From Bacillota bacterium (GTDB lineage Bacteria; Bacillota; UBA4882; UBA8346), in contig JAEZFP010000026.1 in NCBI GenBank assembly GCA_023417475.1, forward strand, positions 1 to 62,839: a DNA stretch of 62,839 bases, read 5' to 3'. The position numbers and the translations under genes were made by a program. Shown here piece by piece: positions 17,182 to 25,897 of this stretch (the stretch's first letter is position 1; each line of letters starts with the position of its first letter). The notes below the pieces were generated by a model. That model saw nothing but the letters and a program-made list of their open reading frames with translations. It was not told where the DNA came from and did not search any database.

Positions 17182-19080
17182 ATGCCAAAATCCCGCAAAA
17201 AAGTGAAAGCCAAACCGAATTCACCCCGCCAGTTACCCCGTCTGATCCTGGGGTTAATTTTGTTGTGCGGGTTTGCCCTGATCGCCCTGGTCTTTTTCAA
17301 CCCGTGGGTTGGGCGGTTAAATCTCCGTGCGGAATTGGAGAAGGACAAACTCGCCACCACCGTCTACGACCGGAACGGGGAGGTCATTGCCAGCCTGTAT
17401 TCCAAAGCGCGGATCTGGGTACCGATCAGCCAAATCCCGCCGGCGTTGCAACAAGCGTTTGTGGCCACCGAGGATTCCCGTTTTTATGAACATAAGGGGA
17501 TTGACGCCAAAGGCGTGTTGCGGGCGCTGTACCAGAACATTCTCCAAGGACGGAAAGTTCAGGGCGGCAGCACCATCACACAGCAATTGGTGAAAAATCT
17601 CTATTTTAGCCAAGAAAAAACTTGGATCCGGAAAGTGCTGGAGATGGCGTATGCGGTCCGGATTGAACAACAATACAGTAAAGCGCAAATTCTGGAGAAC
17701 TATTTGAACATTATCTACCTTGGCCACGGGGCGTGGGGGGTGGACTCCGCGGCCCACGTTTATTTCGGCAAACGGGTGCAAGATCTGTCGGTGGCGGAGT
17801 CGGCGCTGATTGCCGCCTTGGCGCGCAGTCCGGAGTATTATTCGCCCTTTCGGCGCCCTCAGGCGGCGGTGGAACGGCGCAACCTGGTCTTGCAACTAAT
17901 GAAGGAGCACGGCTACCTGCCGCCGGCTTTGGTGAATAACCTGACCAAACAGTCGCTGCAGATTTTGCGTGCACCGGGGTCGACCTTTGTGGGTTCGTAT
18001 TTTGTCGATTATATCTTTGGGATTCTTAAGGAGAAGACGGGTTTCAGCGAAACTTACCTGCGGGCCGGCGGTTTTCGGATCTATACCACCATGGACCGGC
18101 AGGCCCAAAGCGCGGCTGAGGAAGCCGTTCAGTTGCTGCCGGAAGAGGGCCCGGACCGTTGGGGAGTAATTCAGCCGCAAGCGGCGATGGTGGCGCTGAA
18201 TCCCAAAACCGGAGAACTGTTGAGCATGGTCGGCGGGAGACGTTATTCGGCGGGCGAGCCGAACCGGGCTTTCCAATTCCTGCGTCAGCCGGGTTCGGCG
18301 ATCAAACCGTTTGTTTACGCGACGGCGATCGAAAACGGTTACCACCCCGAAACCCGGATGAACGATCAGCCGTTGGAGATCGACGTCAACGGGACGATCT
18401 GGCGTCCCCAGAACTATGACGGCAAATACCGGGGGAATATTTCGCTACGGGAGGCTTTGGAAGAGTCGGTCAATACGATTGCGGTCCAATTGGTTCAAGA
18501 GCTGGGACCAGAGCGTGTTTTCACGGTTGCCCGGGAGATGGGATTGACCAATCTGGTCGGCACGGGAGCATCCAATGACAAAAGTTTGGCTCCGCTCGCC
18601 TTGGGCGGGCTGACCAAGGGGGTTAGTCTGTTGGAACTGACCAGCGCCTACAGTTCCTTCGCTAACAACGGCATTCATTCGAACCCCTGGGGGATCTTTC
18701 GGGTGTACAGCCGCGACGGCAAGCTGATTTATCAAGAGAAAGCCGGACAACGCGGAGTGATCCAGCCGCAGACGGCGCGGATCCTCACCGCGATGATGGA
18801 AGGAGTTATTACCCGTGGGACCGGGATTCAAGCCAATATCGGGATCCGCGGCGCGGCCGGTAAGACCGGCACCTCCAGCAACAACACCAACGGCTGGTTT
18901 ATCGGATATACCTCCGATATCCTGGCCGGGGTCTGGATCGGCAATGATCAATCCAGCAAGGCGTTGGCGGTTAAGGGAGTTGCTTTAGGAAGCGGAATGG
19001 CCGCAGCCATTTGGGGACGTTTTTTAGGCCAGTTTCTGGCCAGGCCTGCCGAAGCTCCGCCCAACTCGCCAAGGCAATGA
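17182..19080 (+). CDS. Class A penicillin-binding protein (PBP1A family)
   Basis: 632 residues, bifunctional cell-wall polymerase. A basic cytoplasmic N-terminus and one membrane helix (LILGLILLCGFALIALVFF) precede a GT51 glycosyltransferase domain with EDSRFYEHKGID and GGSTITQQLVKN. The transpeptidase domain has the Ser active-site motif RQPGSAIKPF (S-x-x-K), SVN in EESVNTIAVQ, and KTG in AGKTGTSSN. The frame extends to 16999, but ATG 17182 after GAGGTGTG gives the expected N-terminus. Its last 110 bases overlap, tail to tail, with the SpoVB-like gene. A paralogue lies at 25898. Confidence 0.9.
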   Translation: MPKSRKKVKAKPNSPRQLPRLILGLILLCGFALIALVFFNPWVGRLNLRAELEKDKLATTVYDRNGEVIASLYSKARIWVPISQIPPALQQAFVATEDSRFYEHKGIDAKGVLRALYQNILQGRKVQGGSTITQQLVKNLYFSQEKTWIRKVLEMAYAVRIEQQYSKAQILENYLNIIYLGHGAWGVDSAAHVYFGKRVQDLSVAESALIAALARSPEYYSPFRRPQAAVERRNLVLQLMKEHGYLPPALVNNLTKQSLQILRAPGSTFVGSYFVDYIFGILKEKTGFSETYLRAGGFRIYTTMDRQAQSAAEEAVQLLPEEGPDRWGVIQPQAAMVALNPKTGELLSMVGGRRYSAGEPNRAFQFLRQPGSAIKPFVYATAIENGYHPETRMNDQPLEIDVNGTIWRPQNYDGKYRGNISLREALEESVNTIAVQLVQELGPERVFTVAREMGLTNLVGTGASNDKSLAPLALGGLTKGVSLLELTSAYSSFANNGIHSNPWGIFRVYSRDGKLIYQEKAGQRGVIQPQTARILTAMMEGVITRGTGIQANIGIRGAAGKTGTSSNNTNGWFIGYTSDILAGVWIGNDQSSKALAVKGVALGSGMAAAIWGRFLGQFLARPAEAPPNSPRQ

Positions 19081-20344
19081 AGATTTGGGTGACCGTAAAC
19101 GACCAAGCCGCCCCATGGATGCCCATCAGAGGCGTCAAAAACACCAGCAAACAGGTTTTGAGTCCGGTCGCCCACAGGGTAAGGAAGAGAATCTTTTCGG
19201 TTTTGCCAACGGCCGCGAGTAAAGTCAGATTGAGAATAACCACGCCGGTAAAGGGCAAACCGATCACCGAGAGGCGGATTAACGGCACGGGAGACAGGTC
19301 GTTATAGAGCGCTTTGGATAGCAATGGCGCGCAACACATAATAAAGCCGAAGGTTGTGCAGCAAATGACCAGGGCGATGGCATAAAAAAGGGCAATTTTG
19401 CGATGGACTTTCCGGAAATCCCGGGTTTTCACGGCGGAGCTCACCTGGGGCGAGAGCACCGTTGCCAATGGGGAAAGAAAGATTAATGGAAAATAAGCGA
19501 CCGGTTCCGCCATTCCGGTCAGTTTCCCAAACAGGCCGGTGCTTTGAAAAACCGGTACCCCCGCTTGGATCAGAAAATAGGGGATGATAATTCCTTCGCT
19601 GGCAACGCTGATCGACGTGACAATCTGATTCAGCAACAACGGCCAGGAGAAACGGAGAATCTCCCGTTGCGGCAGCGAGACCGCGGGATCGTCCGCCGGC
19701 GGTTCCGCCCCCGGCCGGCGCCGCCGGAAAAAGATGAGGAGCGTGGTCAGACAAGCGATCTCGCCAACCGCCAGGCCAAGCACGGGTACGGAAAAATTGG
19801 AGATGGGCAACATACCGGCGCAAATACTGATCAACAAAACTGAAGTTGAGATCTCGATAAACTGCTCCCCGATCTCGGATGACGCGGTCGGAGCCATATT
19901 GGAGAGGCCCTGAAAATAGCCCCGGTAGATTGAGGAGAGGGCTGAAAACGGGATGGCTAACGCCACCATGAAAAGCGCTTCTTTGACTCGAAAATCGGAG
20001 TAAACGGAACGCGCTAAAAACGGCGTCGCCACCAACAACAACATGACGATCGAGACGGAGGTGACGGAGACAATCCGGGTGGCCCGGTTGCGTAATTCGT
20101 GGATACGGCGGTAATCGCCGACAATCGAATATTCGGAGATCCATTTGATCAGAGCCATCGGCAGACCGATGGTCGCCATGCCACTGAGCAGACGGTAAAC
20201 TGGATAGACCATCCCCAAGATTCCCAAACCCTCCGCGCCGACCCGGCGCGCTAACCAGATCCGGTAGCAAGTGCCCGCCAGTTGAATGATCAGTCCCGAG
20301 CCGACCAGATAAAAAAAGTTTTTGAGATTAGGCCGTCGCTTCAT
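18971..20344 (-). CDS. SpoVB/MurJ-like lipid-linked oligosaccharide flippase
   Basis: 457 residues with 12 or more hydrophobic segments and the N-terminal GSGLIIQLAGTCYRIWLARR and RVGAEGLGILGMVYPVY pattern of the polysaccharide-biosynthesis (MOP) superfamily. This matches the SpoVB branch used for spore cortex synthesis in Bacillota. It is somewhat shorter than Bacillus SpoVB (about 518). ATG preceded by AAGGAG. It converges on the PBP1A gene with a 110-base 3' overlap, an unusual arrangement for genes of related function. Whether it serves cortex, vegetative wall or another glycan is not decided by sequence. Confidence 0.78.
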   Translation of the reverse strand: MKRRPNLKNFFYLVGSGLIIQLAGTCYRIWLARRVGAEGLGILGMVYPVYRLLSGMATIGLPMALIKWISEYSIVGDYRRIHELRNRATRIVSVTSVSIVMLLLVATPFLARSVYSDFRVKEALFMVALAIPFSALSSIYRGYFQGLSNMAPTASSEIGEQFIEISTSVLLISICAGMLPISNFSVPVLGLAVGEIACLTTLLIFFRRRRPGAEPPADDPAVSLPQREILRFSWPLLLNQIVTSISVASEGIIIPYFLIQAGVPVFQSTGLFGKLTGMAEPVAYFPLIFLSPLATVLSPQVSSAVKTRDFRKVHRKIALFYAIALVICCTTFGFIMCCAPLLSKALYNDLSPVPLIRLSVIGLPFTGVVILNLTLLAAVGKTEKILFLTLWATGLKTCLLVFLTPLMGIHGAAWSFTVTQIFIALASWAELRQAWPETGLKNVPKWLRPFRFLKQLP

Positions 20345-20537
20345 TCTGTTAGCTCCTTCACTTCCGGAGAGACGAGTGTATATTAGGATACTATGGAGGG
20401 AGACAGCCGAATATACCTGAAAAGGGCGGGTTGGGTCCTTGAAGAAGATTTACACCTTTTTTACGTTTTGTTCACCGGAGTTCAATCTCCGTATGCTAAT
20501 ATAAGATTCACATTCACCCCTTTATTTTTTTCTTTGC

Positions 20538-20566
20538 GGTTCCGGAAACGGAACCCTTTGTTTTTT
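20538..20566 (+). terminator. Possible intrinsic terminator 1 in the 20.5-kb leader
   Basis: GGTTCC / GGAACC six-bp stem with loop GGAAAC, then CTTTG and six T. Confidence 0.5.
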
Positions 20567-20603
20567 GAGCCGAAAAATCCGGTAAGGTAAGTATCGGAGC
20601 CGG

Positions 20604-20636
20604 CTCCGGCGCCAACAGCGGCAGCCGGAGTTTTTT
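20604..20636 (+). terminator. Intrinsic terminator 2 in the 20.5-kb leader
   Basis: CTCCGGC (20604-20610) / GCCGGAG (20624-20630), 13-base loop, six T. No annotated plus-strand gene ends upstream within 1.5 kb, so it must end a small transcript or act as an attenuator. Confidence 0.65.
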
Positions 20637-20758
20637 ATGTGGCAAATAAGCATGAATTGCAAAATATTTTAATAAAATTCAAACGATGATCGGAACATTT
20701 CGGGAAAAACATCGTCTAATTAGTAAAGGAAACCAAATTTTACTGGAGGAAGATTTTG

Positions 20759-21307
20759 ATGAAGAAACTTACAATTGGATTCTTGCTCGTTATGTTGGTA
20801 GCGACCTGTTCCTTAAGCATTTACGCCGAACGGGACCGGCACCGGCCCGGAGGCTACGGCCCGGGTCCTGGCGGACCTGGACCCGGCGGACCTGGCCCGG
20901 GACCGGGAATGAACTCCAGTCGGCAGTTGCGCGATGACGCCCGGTATACCATTCACCGAACCGCACAGGTTGTCGCCGAAGCTCAGCGGATCGCCAAACG
21001 ACACCGCTCTTACAATCGGTTTGGTCTCGGTTTGGCGGTGGCGCATCAAGAACGGGCGACGGATCTTTACCGTCAAGGCGATTACCAATTCGCAATCTAC
21101 CATTCATTACGGGCTCGTCGCTTGGCGTTTAGCGTTTTTGACAATAACCGGTACCGTTGGGGTTTCGAATATCAAGAGGACCGCCGCGAAGACTATTACG
21201 GTCGCCGTCGCCCCAGTGATGATGATTTGGATCGCCGTCTGGACCGGCGTCGTGTCCGCCGCGACGACGACGTGATCCGGATTTTGATCAAATTTGATCT
21301 GGACTAA
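20759..21307 (+). CDS. Small secreted protein with a Gly-Pro repeat linker
   Basis: 182 residues; ATG 20759 after GGAGGAAGATTTTG. Signal peptide (LTIGFLLVMLVATCSLSIYA) followed by a PGGYGPGPGGPGPGGPGPGP low-complexity linker. Then comes a helical segment with HRTAQVVAEAQRIAKRH and YRQGDYQFAIYHSLRARRLA, resembling a short helical repeat, and a very charged Arg/Asp tail (DDDLDRRLDRRRVRRDDD). No catalytic motif. The Cys at residue 18 is not in a good lipobox. Exported periplasmic or spore-surface location is inferred; function unknown. Confidence 0.65.
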   Translation: MKKLTIGFLLVMLVATCSLSIYAERDRHRPGGYGPGPGGPGPGGPGPGPGMNSSRQLRDDARYTIHRTAQVVAEAQRIAKRHRSYNRFGLGLAVAHQERATDLYRQGDYQFAIYHSLRARRLAFSVFDNNRYRWGFEYQEDRREDYYGRRRPSDDDLDRRLDRRRVRRDDDVIRILIKFDLD

Positions 21308-21517
21308 TAATTATTTGACAACCGCAATACTTAGCCTTGCAACCCCGGCCGGCTTGAAACCGCGCCGGGGTTTGATTATGGCGTCGGCTGTGATATTGCT
21401 GTTATGGACGCCGGCTCAACCGGCTGCGTTCATGTTGACACGCGCCCAGATTTTGGTTAAGCTTAGCAAAACGGGACTTCCGCGAAGCGGGAGACCCGAA
21501 ATGAACAGGAGTCAGCG

Positions 21518-22570
21518 ATGAGCCAACCATATGACCACGATGAAATTTTAGGCTATTTACAGAAGATCCTTGCTATTCCCAGCCCGTCCGGCTATACCGA
21601 ATTAATCATGGATTATCTGGGTTCGGAGTTGGAGCGGTTGCAATTGCCATACCGTTTTACCAACAAAGGAGCGTTGATCGCTACTGTCGCCGGGGAGAAC
21701 GACCGGGAGCAACGGACGTTTACCGCCCATGTCGACACTTTGGGAGCGATGGTGAAAACGATCAAAGCCGGCGGCAGTTTGGCGCTGGAGCTAATCGGCG
21801 GTTATCTGCTTTCCGGTGTGGAGGGGGCGAATTGCACAGTGGTGACCGGCGACGGCCGTTCCTATTCGGGGACGATTCATACCTTGAAACCCTCCGTCCA
21901 TATCAGCGGCGATGAAGCGCGGGAGTTAAAGCGGGTTCCCGAAAACATGGAAGTGATCCTGGATGAACGGGTGGCTTCAAAAGCCGAGGTGGCGGCGTTG
22001 GGGATTGAGGTCGGCGATTATATTTGGATCGACCCGCGGACCACCGTCACGCAGAAAGGGTTTATCAAAAGCCGCTATTTGGATGATAAGGCCAGCGTGG
22101 CGGTATTGTTATACGTGTTCCGGTATCTGACTCAAAACAAGCTGCGACCGCTCTGCACCACCAACTTTTATTTTTCCAACTTCGAAGAAGTTGGGCACGG
22201 GGCCAGCGCCGGTCTGCCGGAGCGGACCAAAGAGTTTATCGCTGTCGATATGGGAGCGCCGGGGTTGGAGCAAAACTCTTCCGAATACGCGGTTTGCATT
22301 GCGGCTAAGGATTCGTCGGGCCCTTACGATTACCGGCTGCGTCAAAAGTTGACGAAGCTCTGCCAAGATTATCAGATCCCCTACCGGGTTGATGTCTATC
22401 CCCATTATAGTTCCGATGCTTCGGCGGCGCTCCGTTCGGGGTGGGATGTCCGGACCGCGCTGATCGGGCCGGGTGTTTTCGCTTCGCACGGGTATGAACG
22501 GACCCATCTGGATTCGCTCCTGGCAACCATTGACCTGATTGTCAGGTACAGCACTCAAGTTCCGATTTGA
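21518..22570 (+). CDS. M42 family metallo-aminopeptidase/endoglucanase-like
   Basis: 350 residues with the co-catalytic dimetal site of the M42 (glutamyl aminopeptidase/FrvX) family in order: His in FTAHVDTLG, bridging Asp in SRYLDDKAS, Glu pair in NFEEVGHGAS, Asp in VDMGAPG, and the C-terminal His in YERTH. The PDZ-like insertion domain lies at about residues 70-165. It removes N-terminal residues from peptides in the cytosol. ATG after CAGGAG. Followed by an intrinsic terminator, so it is the last gene of its unit. Confidence 0.85.
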   Translation: MSQPYDHDEILGYLQKILAIPSPSGYTELIMDYLGSELERLQLPYRFTNKGALIATVAGENDREQRTFTAHVDTLGAMVKTIKAGGSLALELIGGYLLSGVEGANCTVVTGDGRSYSGTIHTLKPSVHISGDEARELKRVPENMEVILDERVASKAEVAALGIEVGDYIWIDPRTTVTQKGFIKSRYLDDKASVAVLLYVFRYLTQNKLRPLCTTNFYFSNFEEVGHGASAGLPERTKEFIAVDMGAPGLEQNSSEYAVCIAAKDSSGPYDYRLRQKLTKLCQDYQIPYRVDVYPHYSSDASAALRSGWDVRTALIGPGVFASHGYERTHLDSLLATIDLIVRYSTQVPI

Positions 22571-22594
22571 AGCAAACCGGGCATCAATGAATGC

Positions 22595-22631
22595 AAACTG
22601 TTCCCAGCGCAAGTTGTGGAGCAGTTTTTTT
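22595..22631 (+). terminator. Intrinsic terminator of the M42 peptidase gene
   Basis: AAACTGTTCC (22595-22604) / GGAGCAGTTT (22618-22627) with one G-U pair and a T7 tail. Confidence 0.85.
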
Positions 22632-22776
22632 ATGGGAACCGGAATCTTTCACAATGTTGGAATCGAATCGGATTGCGTTACATAAAGATGGTAAGCAAGG
22701 GGTTGCCCGGCATTTGTAAGTTAGGCACCGACCTTGGGACGAAAGCATACAATACCAGGAAAAGGAGGGTTTTGAC

Positions 22777-23772
22777 ATGAAGAAACTGGTTTTGTTGTTG
22801 ATCCTGGTCGTGGCGCTGGGGAGCTTTGGCTGGGCCGCACCGCCCAAACTGGAGAAGGTTCGACTATCGGAAGTGGTCCGTTCGGTTTTTTATGCGCCGA
22901 TGTATGTGGCCATCAATAAGGGTTTCTTTAAGGAACAAGGACTGGATATTGACCTGTCGACCGCCTGGGGCACCGATAAGGGCGCCGCGGCTTTGGTTTC
23001 GGGCAGCGTCGACGTGAGTTTGATGGGCCCGGAAGGCGCGATTTATGTTTACAATCAAGGGGCCGGCAATTATTTGGTGGCCTTTGCGCAATTAACCAAA
23101 GGCGACGGTTCGTTCTTAGTAGCCCGGAAAGCCATGCCTGATTTTGAGTGGAAGGACGTCAAAGGTAAAACCATTATCGGCGCCCGCAAAGGCGGCGTTC
23201 CCGAGATGGTGCTCGAATCCATCTTGAAACAAAATAACCTTGGATTCCCAAAAGACGTTAACGTACTGCAGAACATCGAGTTCACCGCGACGGCCGGAGC
23301 GTTTAAGAGCGGCGTTGGCGATTTTATCGCGTTGTTCGAACCGACCGCATCCTTGCTGGAAAAAGAGGGAGTCGGCCACGTGGTCGCCTCGTTGCGCGCT
23401 GATAGCGGCGTGCTGCCGTACACGGTCTTTCACGCCCGCAAAGATACGCTGACTAAAAAAGCGGCGTTGCTGCAACGGTTCACCAACGCTGTTTACAAAG
23501 GCCAGATCTGGGTGCAGAATCACTCGGTGGCCCAGATCGTCGACAGTATCGGCGGCTACTTCCCCGATGTCGACAAAGATATCCTGACCCGTTCGGTCAA
23601 ACGCTATCAAACCTATGATACCTGGGCGCAAAATCCGGTGATGACCAAAACCTCGTTCAACCGGCTACAAGATATCATTGAGAGCGCCGGCGAGTTGCAA
23701 AAAAGGGTCCCTTATGAGCGACTGGTGACACCCCAATTTGCGCTGCAAGCCATTAAAGAGGTTCAGGACTGA
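22777..23772 (+). CDS. ABC importer substrate-binding protein, NMT1/SsuA-like
   Basis: 331 residues. A signal peptide (LLLILVVALGSFGWAA) is cleaved after AA; there is no lipobox Cys, so the mature protein should be soluble in a periplasm. The body has VVRSVFYAPMYVAINKGFFKEQGLDIDL and GSVDVSLMGPEGAIY, as in the taurine/nitrate/thiamine-precursor binding family. First gene of a complete importer with the ATPase (23813) and permease (24574). Good ribosome site AAAGGAGGG. The ligand cannot be inferred: sulfonates, nitrate-like anions and pyrimidines all use this family. Confidence 0.85.
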   Translation: MKKLVLLLILVVALGSFGWAAPPKLEKVRLSEVVRSVFYAPMYVAINKGFFKEQGLDIDLSTAWGTDKGAAALVSGSVDVSLMGPEGAIYVYNQGAGNYLVAFAQLTKGDGSFLVARKAMPDFEWKDVKGKTIIGARKGGVPEMVLESILKQNNLGFPKDVNVLQNIEFTATAGAFKSGVGDFIALFEPTASLLEKEGVGHVVASLRADSGVLPYTVFHARKDTLTKKAALLQRFTNAVYKGQIWVQNHSVAQIVDSIGGYFPDVDKDILTRSVKRYQTYDTWAQNPVMTKTSFNRLQDIIESAGELQKRVPYERLVTPQFALQAIKEVQD

Positions 23773-23812
23773 CTTAATACCCAATGCCAGATACTAACGG
23801 GGGGAATTGTCT

Positions 23813-24577
23813 GTGATGATGGTGGAGTTGTCCGGGGTTGGTTTGAAGTATGTCAACAAAACAGGGGAAGTCGCTGCGTTGCAAGATATCAATTTAGCAA
23901 TTGCCGCGCGCGAGTTCGTCTCCTTGATCGGCCCAAGCGGGTGTGGCAAGAGCACGATCTTGTCGCTGATCGCCGGAATGCTCAATCCAACCGTCGGGCA
24001 AATCGCCATCGGCGGGCAAGCGGTCTCCGGTACCTCGACCAGAGTCGGTTATATGCTCCAACACGATCATTTATTGGAATGGCGGACCATTAAGTCCAAT
24101 ACTTTTTTGGGCTTGGAGATCCGGGGATTAAACGACCGGCGGCACCAAGCGGCGGCGCTGGCCATGTTGGAACGATACGGGTTGCAGGATTTTCTCAACC
24201 GTTATCCGCGGGAGCTTTCGGGCGGGATGCGGCAACGCGCCGCGCTCGCCCGTACCCTTGCGTTAGGCCCGGAGGTGTTGTTGTTGGACGAACCCTTCTC
24301 GGCCCTCGATTATCAGACCCGGATCAATCTGGAGGAAGAGGTCTTTCAAATTCTGAAGCAAGAGCAAAAAACGGTCATCCTGGTCACCCACGATATCTCG
24401 GAAGCGGTGGCTCTTTCGGACCGGATTGTGGTGCTTACTCCCAGACCGGGAACGCTGAAAGCCGATTACCGGATTGAACTGACCGGCAAGGACAATTCGC
24501 CCTTTTTGGCGCGCCAAGCCCCGGAATTTCGCAATTACTTCCGAACCATCTGGAACGATCTGGAGGTCCGCCAATGA
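23813..24577 (+). CDS. ABC importer ATPase, SsuB/TauB family
   Basis: About 254 residues with Walker A GPSGCGKST, signature LSGGMRQRAALARTL, Walker B VLLLDEPFSALD and H-loop VTHDISEAV. This is the single-domain form that pairs with TauC/SsuC permeases. Start is uncertain: GTG 23813 is best placed after the G-rich site at 23799-23804; TTG 23807 and ATG 23816 are alternatives. It lies 40 bases downstream of the binding protein and overlaps the permease by ATGA, so translation is coupled. Confidence 0.9.
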   Translation: MMMVELSGVGLKYVNKTGEVAALQDINLAIAAREFVSLIGPSGCGKSTILSLIAGMLNPTVGQIAIGGQAVSGTSTRVGYMLQHDHLLEWRTIKSNTFLGLEIRGLNDRRHQAAALAMLERYGLQDFLNRYPRELSGGMRQRAALARTLALGPEVLLLDEPFSALDYQTRINLEEEVFQILKQEQKTVILVTHDISEAVALSDRIVVLTPRPGTLKADYRIELTGKDNSPFLARQAPEFRNYFRTIWNDLEVRQ

Positions 24578-25428
24578 TGAAACAGTTGCCCAACACGAGC
24601 GCGTTAAGCTGGTTCCGCCGCTGGTTGCGGCGGGGCGCGGTTTCGGAATTTCACGGCTGTTATTTGGAGGCGACCCGTCGTCACGAGTTGACCATCGCCG
24701 CTTATCAATGGCTACTTCTGCTGGGACTGTTGGTCTTTTGGGAGATCGGCGCCATTTTTAAATGGATCGACCCTTTTATCACCAGCCAGCCGTCGCGGAT
24801 TTGGCTGACCATTTTGAAGCTGGAGACGACCGGGAAACTTTGGACGCATATCGCGACCACCGTTAGCGAAACTACACTGGGGTTCGTGGTAGGCACCTTG
24901 GGGGGAACTCTGATCGCGGTATTGCTCTGGTGGTCCAAAACCGTGGCGGAGATGCTGGATCCTTATATTGTCGTCATAAACAGCATTCCGAAGGTGGCGT
25001 TGGGTCCGGTCTTCATTGTCTGGCTGGGCGCCGGGACTCCGGCCATTATTGCGATGGCCTTGGCGATCTCGGTGATTGTCACGGTGATGATGGTCTTTAA
25101 CGGCTTCAATGAAGTTGATCCCGATACCCTGAAATTGATGCGGAGTTTTGGGGCGACCCGCCGCCAGATCTTATTTAAAGTGACCCTGCCCGCCTCAATC
25201 CCAACGATCATCGCGGCGCTCAAGGTCAATCTGGGTCTTTCGTTGGTGGGCACCATCGTCGGCGAGTTTTTGGTCTCTAAAGAAGGCTTGGGTTATTTAA
25301 TCGTTTATGGGGGTCAGGTTTTCAATATGAGCCTGGTGATGGCGAGCGTGTTGATCCTTTGTGTCGTGGCGGTCGTCTTGTATTACGCCGTCAGTTTGCT
25401 GGAAAAGCAAGTGGTACGGTGGAAATAA
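24574..25428 (+). CDS. ABC importer permease, SsuC/TauC family
   Basis: 284 residues with six hydrophobic segments and the EAA-loop motif DPDTLKLMRSFGATRRQILFKVTLPASIP that docks to the ATPase. An extra N-terminal stretch of about 45 mostly basic residues precedes the first helix. Last gene of the binding protein-ATPase-permease operon, joined to the ATPase by an ATGA overlap. Confidence 0.9.
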   Translation: MMKQLPNTSALSWFRRWLRRGAVSEFHGCYLEATRRHELTIAAYQWLLLLGLLVFWEIGAIFKWIDPFITSQPSRIWLTILKLETTGKLWTHIATTVSETTLGFVVGTLGGTLIAVLLWWSKTVAEMLDPYIVVINSIPKVALGPVFIVWLGAGTPAIIAMALAISVIVTVMMVFNGFNEVDPDTLKLMRSFGATRRQILFKVTLPASIPTIIAALKVNLGLSLVGTIVGEFLVSKEGLGYLIVYGGQVFNMSLVMASVLILCVVAVVLYYAVSLLEKQVVRWK

Positions 25429-25565
25429 GCCTTGGCAACCACGAAGTGAGTGAACGGCCGCCGGTTCCTGGGAATTTCTTCTCGGAACTAGCGAGCAAGA
25501 CGTTACGTTAAATAGAATAGTTGTAGCGGTTGGAACCAGCAAAAGCCGCTGGTTTCTTCGGTTTA

Positions 25566-25620
25566 CAGGCGCCAGTGGCGCCTGATTCCAGAGACTGTCC
25601 CGATTGTCAGGAAACGGGAC
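25566..25620. other. Two intergenic hairpins
   Basis: CAGGCGCC/GGCGCCTG (25566-25573 and 25577-25584) with a three-base loop, followed by GTCCCG/CGGGAC around 25597-25620. Neither has a convincing T-tract. A weak stem ACCAGC/GCTGGT at 25535-25553 precedes them. They may end the importer operon or be degraded REP-type palindromes. Nothing else is seen in 25429-25690. Confidence 0.4.
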
Positions 25621-25696
25621 TAGCCAAGCGTCATCAGTTATGATAGAGTGTGAAATGAAATAGCGATATCGTGATGGCTATCTTGAAAATAACTCC

Positions 25697-25848
25697 GGGC
25701 CTATGTCGTCACCTAGCTTATTTTCTTAATTCGCTTGCGCGAGCGGTAGCTAGCGTGACGACTATCTAGAAAATAACTTTTGGGCCTATGTCGTCACCTA
25801 GCTTATTTTTTTAATTCGCTTGCGCGAGCGGTAGCTAGCGTGGACGAC
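25697..25848. repeat. Tandem pair of short palindromic elements, copies A3 and A4
   Basis: Two copies at 25705-25762 and 25790-25848, repeated at an 85-bp period, in the opposite orientation to A1 and A2. Each starts GTCGTCACCTAGCT and ends AGCTAGCGT(G)GACGAC, an imperfect terminal inverted repeat of about 14-16 bases, with CGCTTGCGCGAGCG in the middle. The linker between them (an AAAATAACTTTT block) is also present beside A2. It lies just upstream of the second PBP gene. Confidence 0.8.
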
Positions 25849-25897
25849 AACTTGGGAGTTTGCCGAATTAATCGCCTAGGAAAAATAATGGGGATGG

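Larger units (their letters stand above)
20345..20758. other. Intergenic region with two plus-strand terminator-like hairpins, no clear gene
   Basis: No supported CDS; the 65-codon frame at 20393 has no homology I recognise. A small hairpin CGGAG/CTCCG sits near 20480, and two T-tailed stem-loops at 20538-20566 and 20604-20636 precede the leader of the secreted protein gene. This fits a small RNA or an attenuated leader transcribed rightwards, but no riboswitch family could be assigned. Confidence 0.35.

Noticed and set aside
20393..20590. 65-codon frame before the terminators at 20.5-20.6 kb
   Set aside because: Low-complexity Phe/Arg-rich sequence, weak start context, and terminator-like stem inside it.
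21379..21522. 47-codon hydrophobic frame before the M42 peptidase gene
   Set aside because: Signal-like start but no ribosome site, and its 3' end runs into the ribosome site and start of the peptidase gene.
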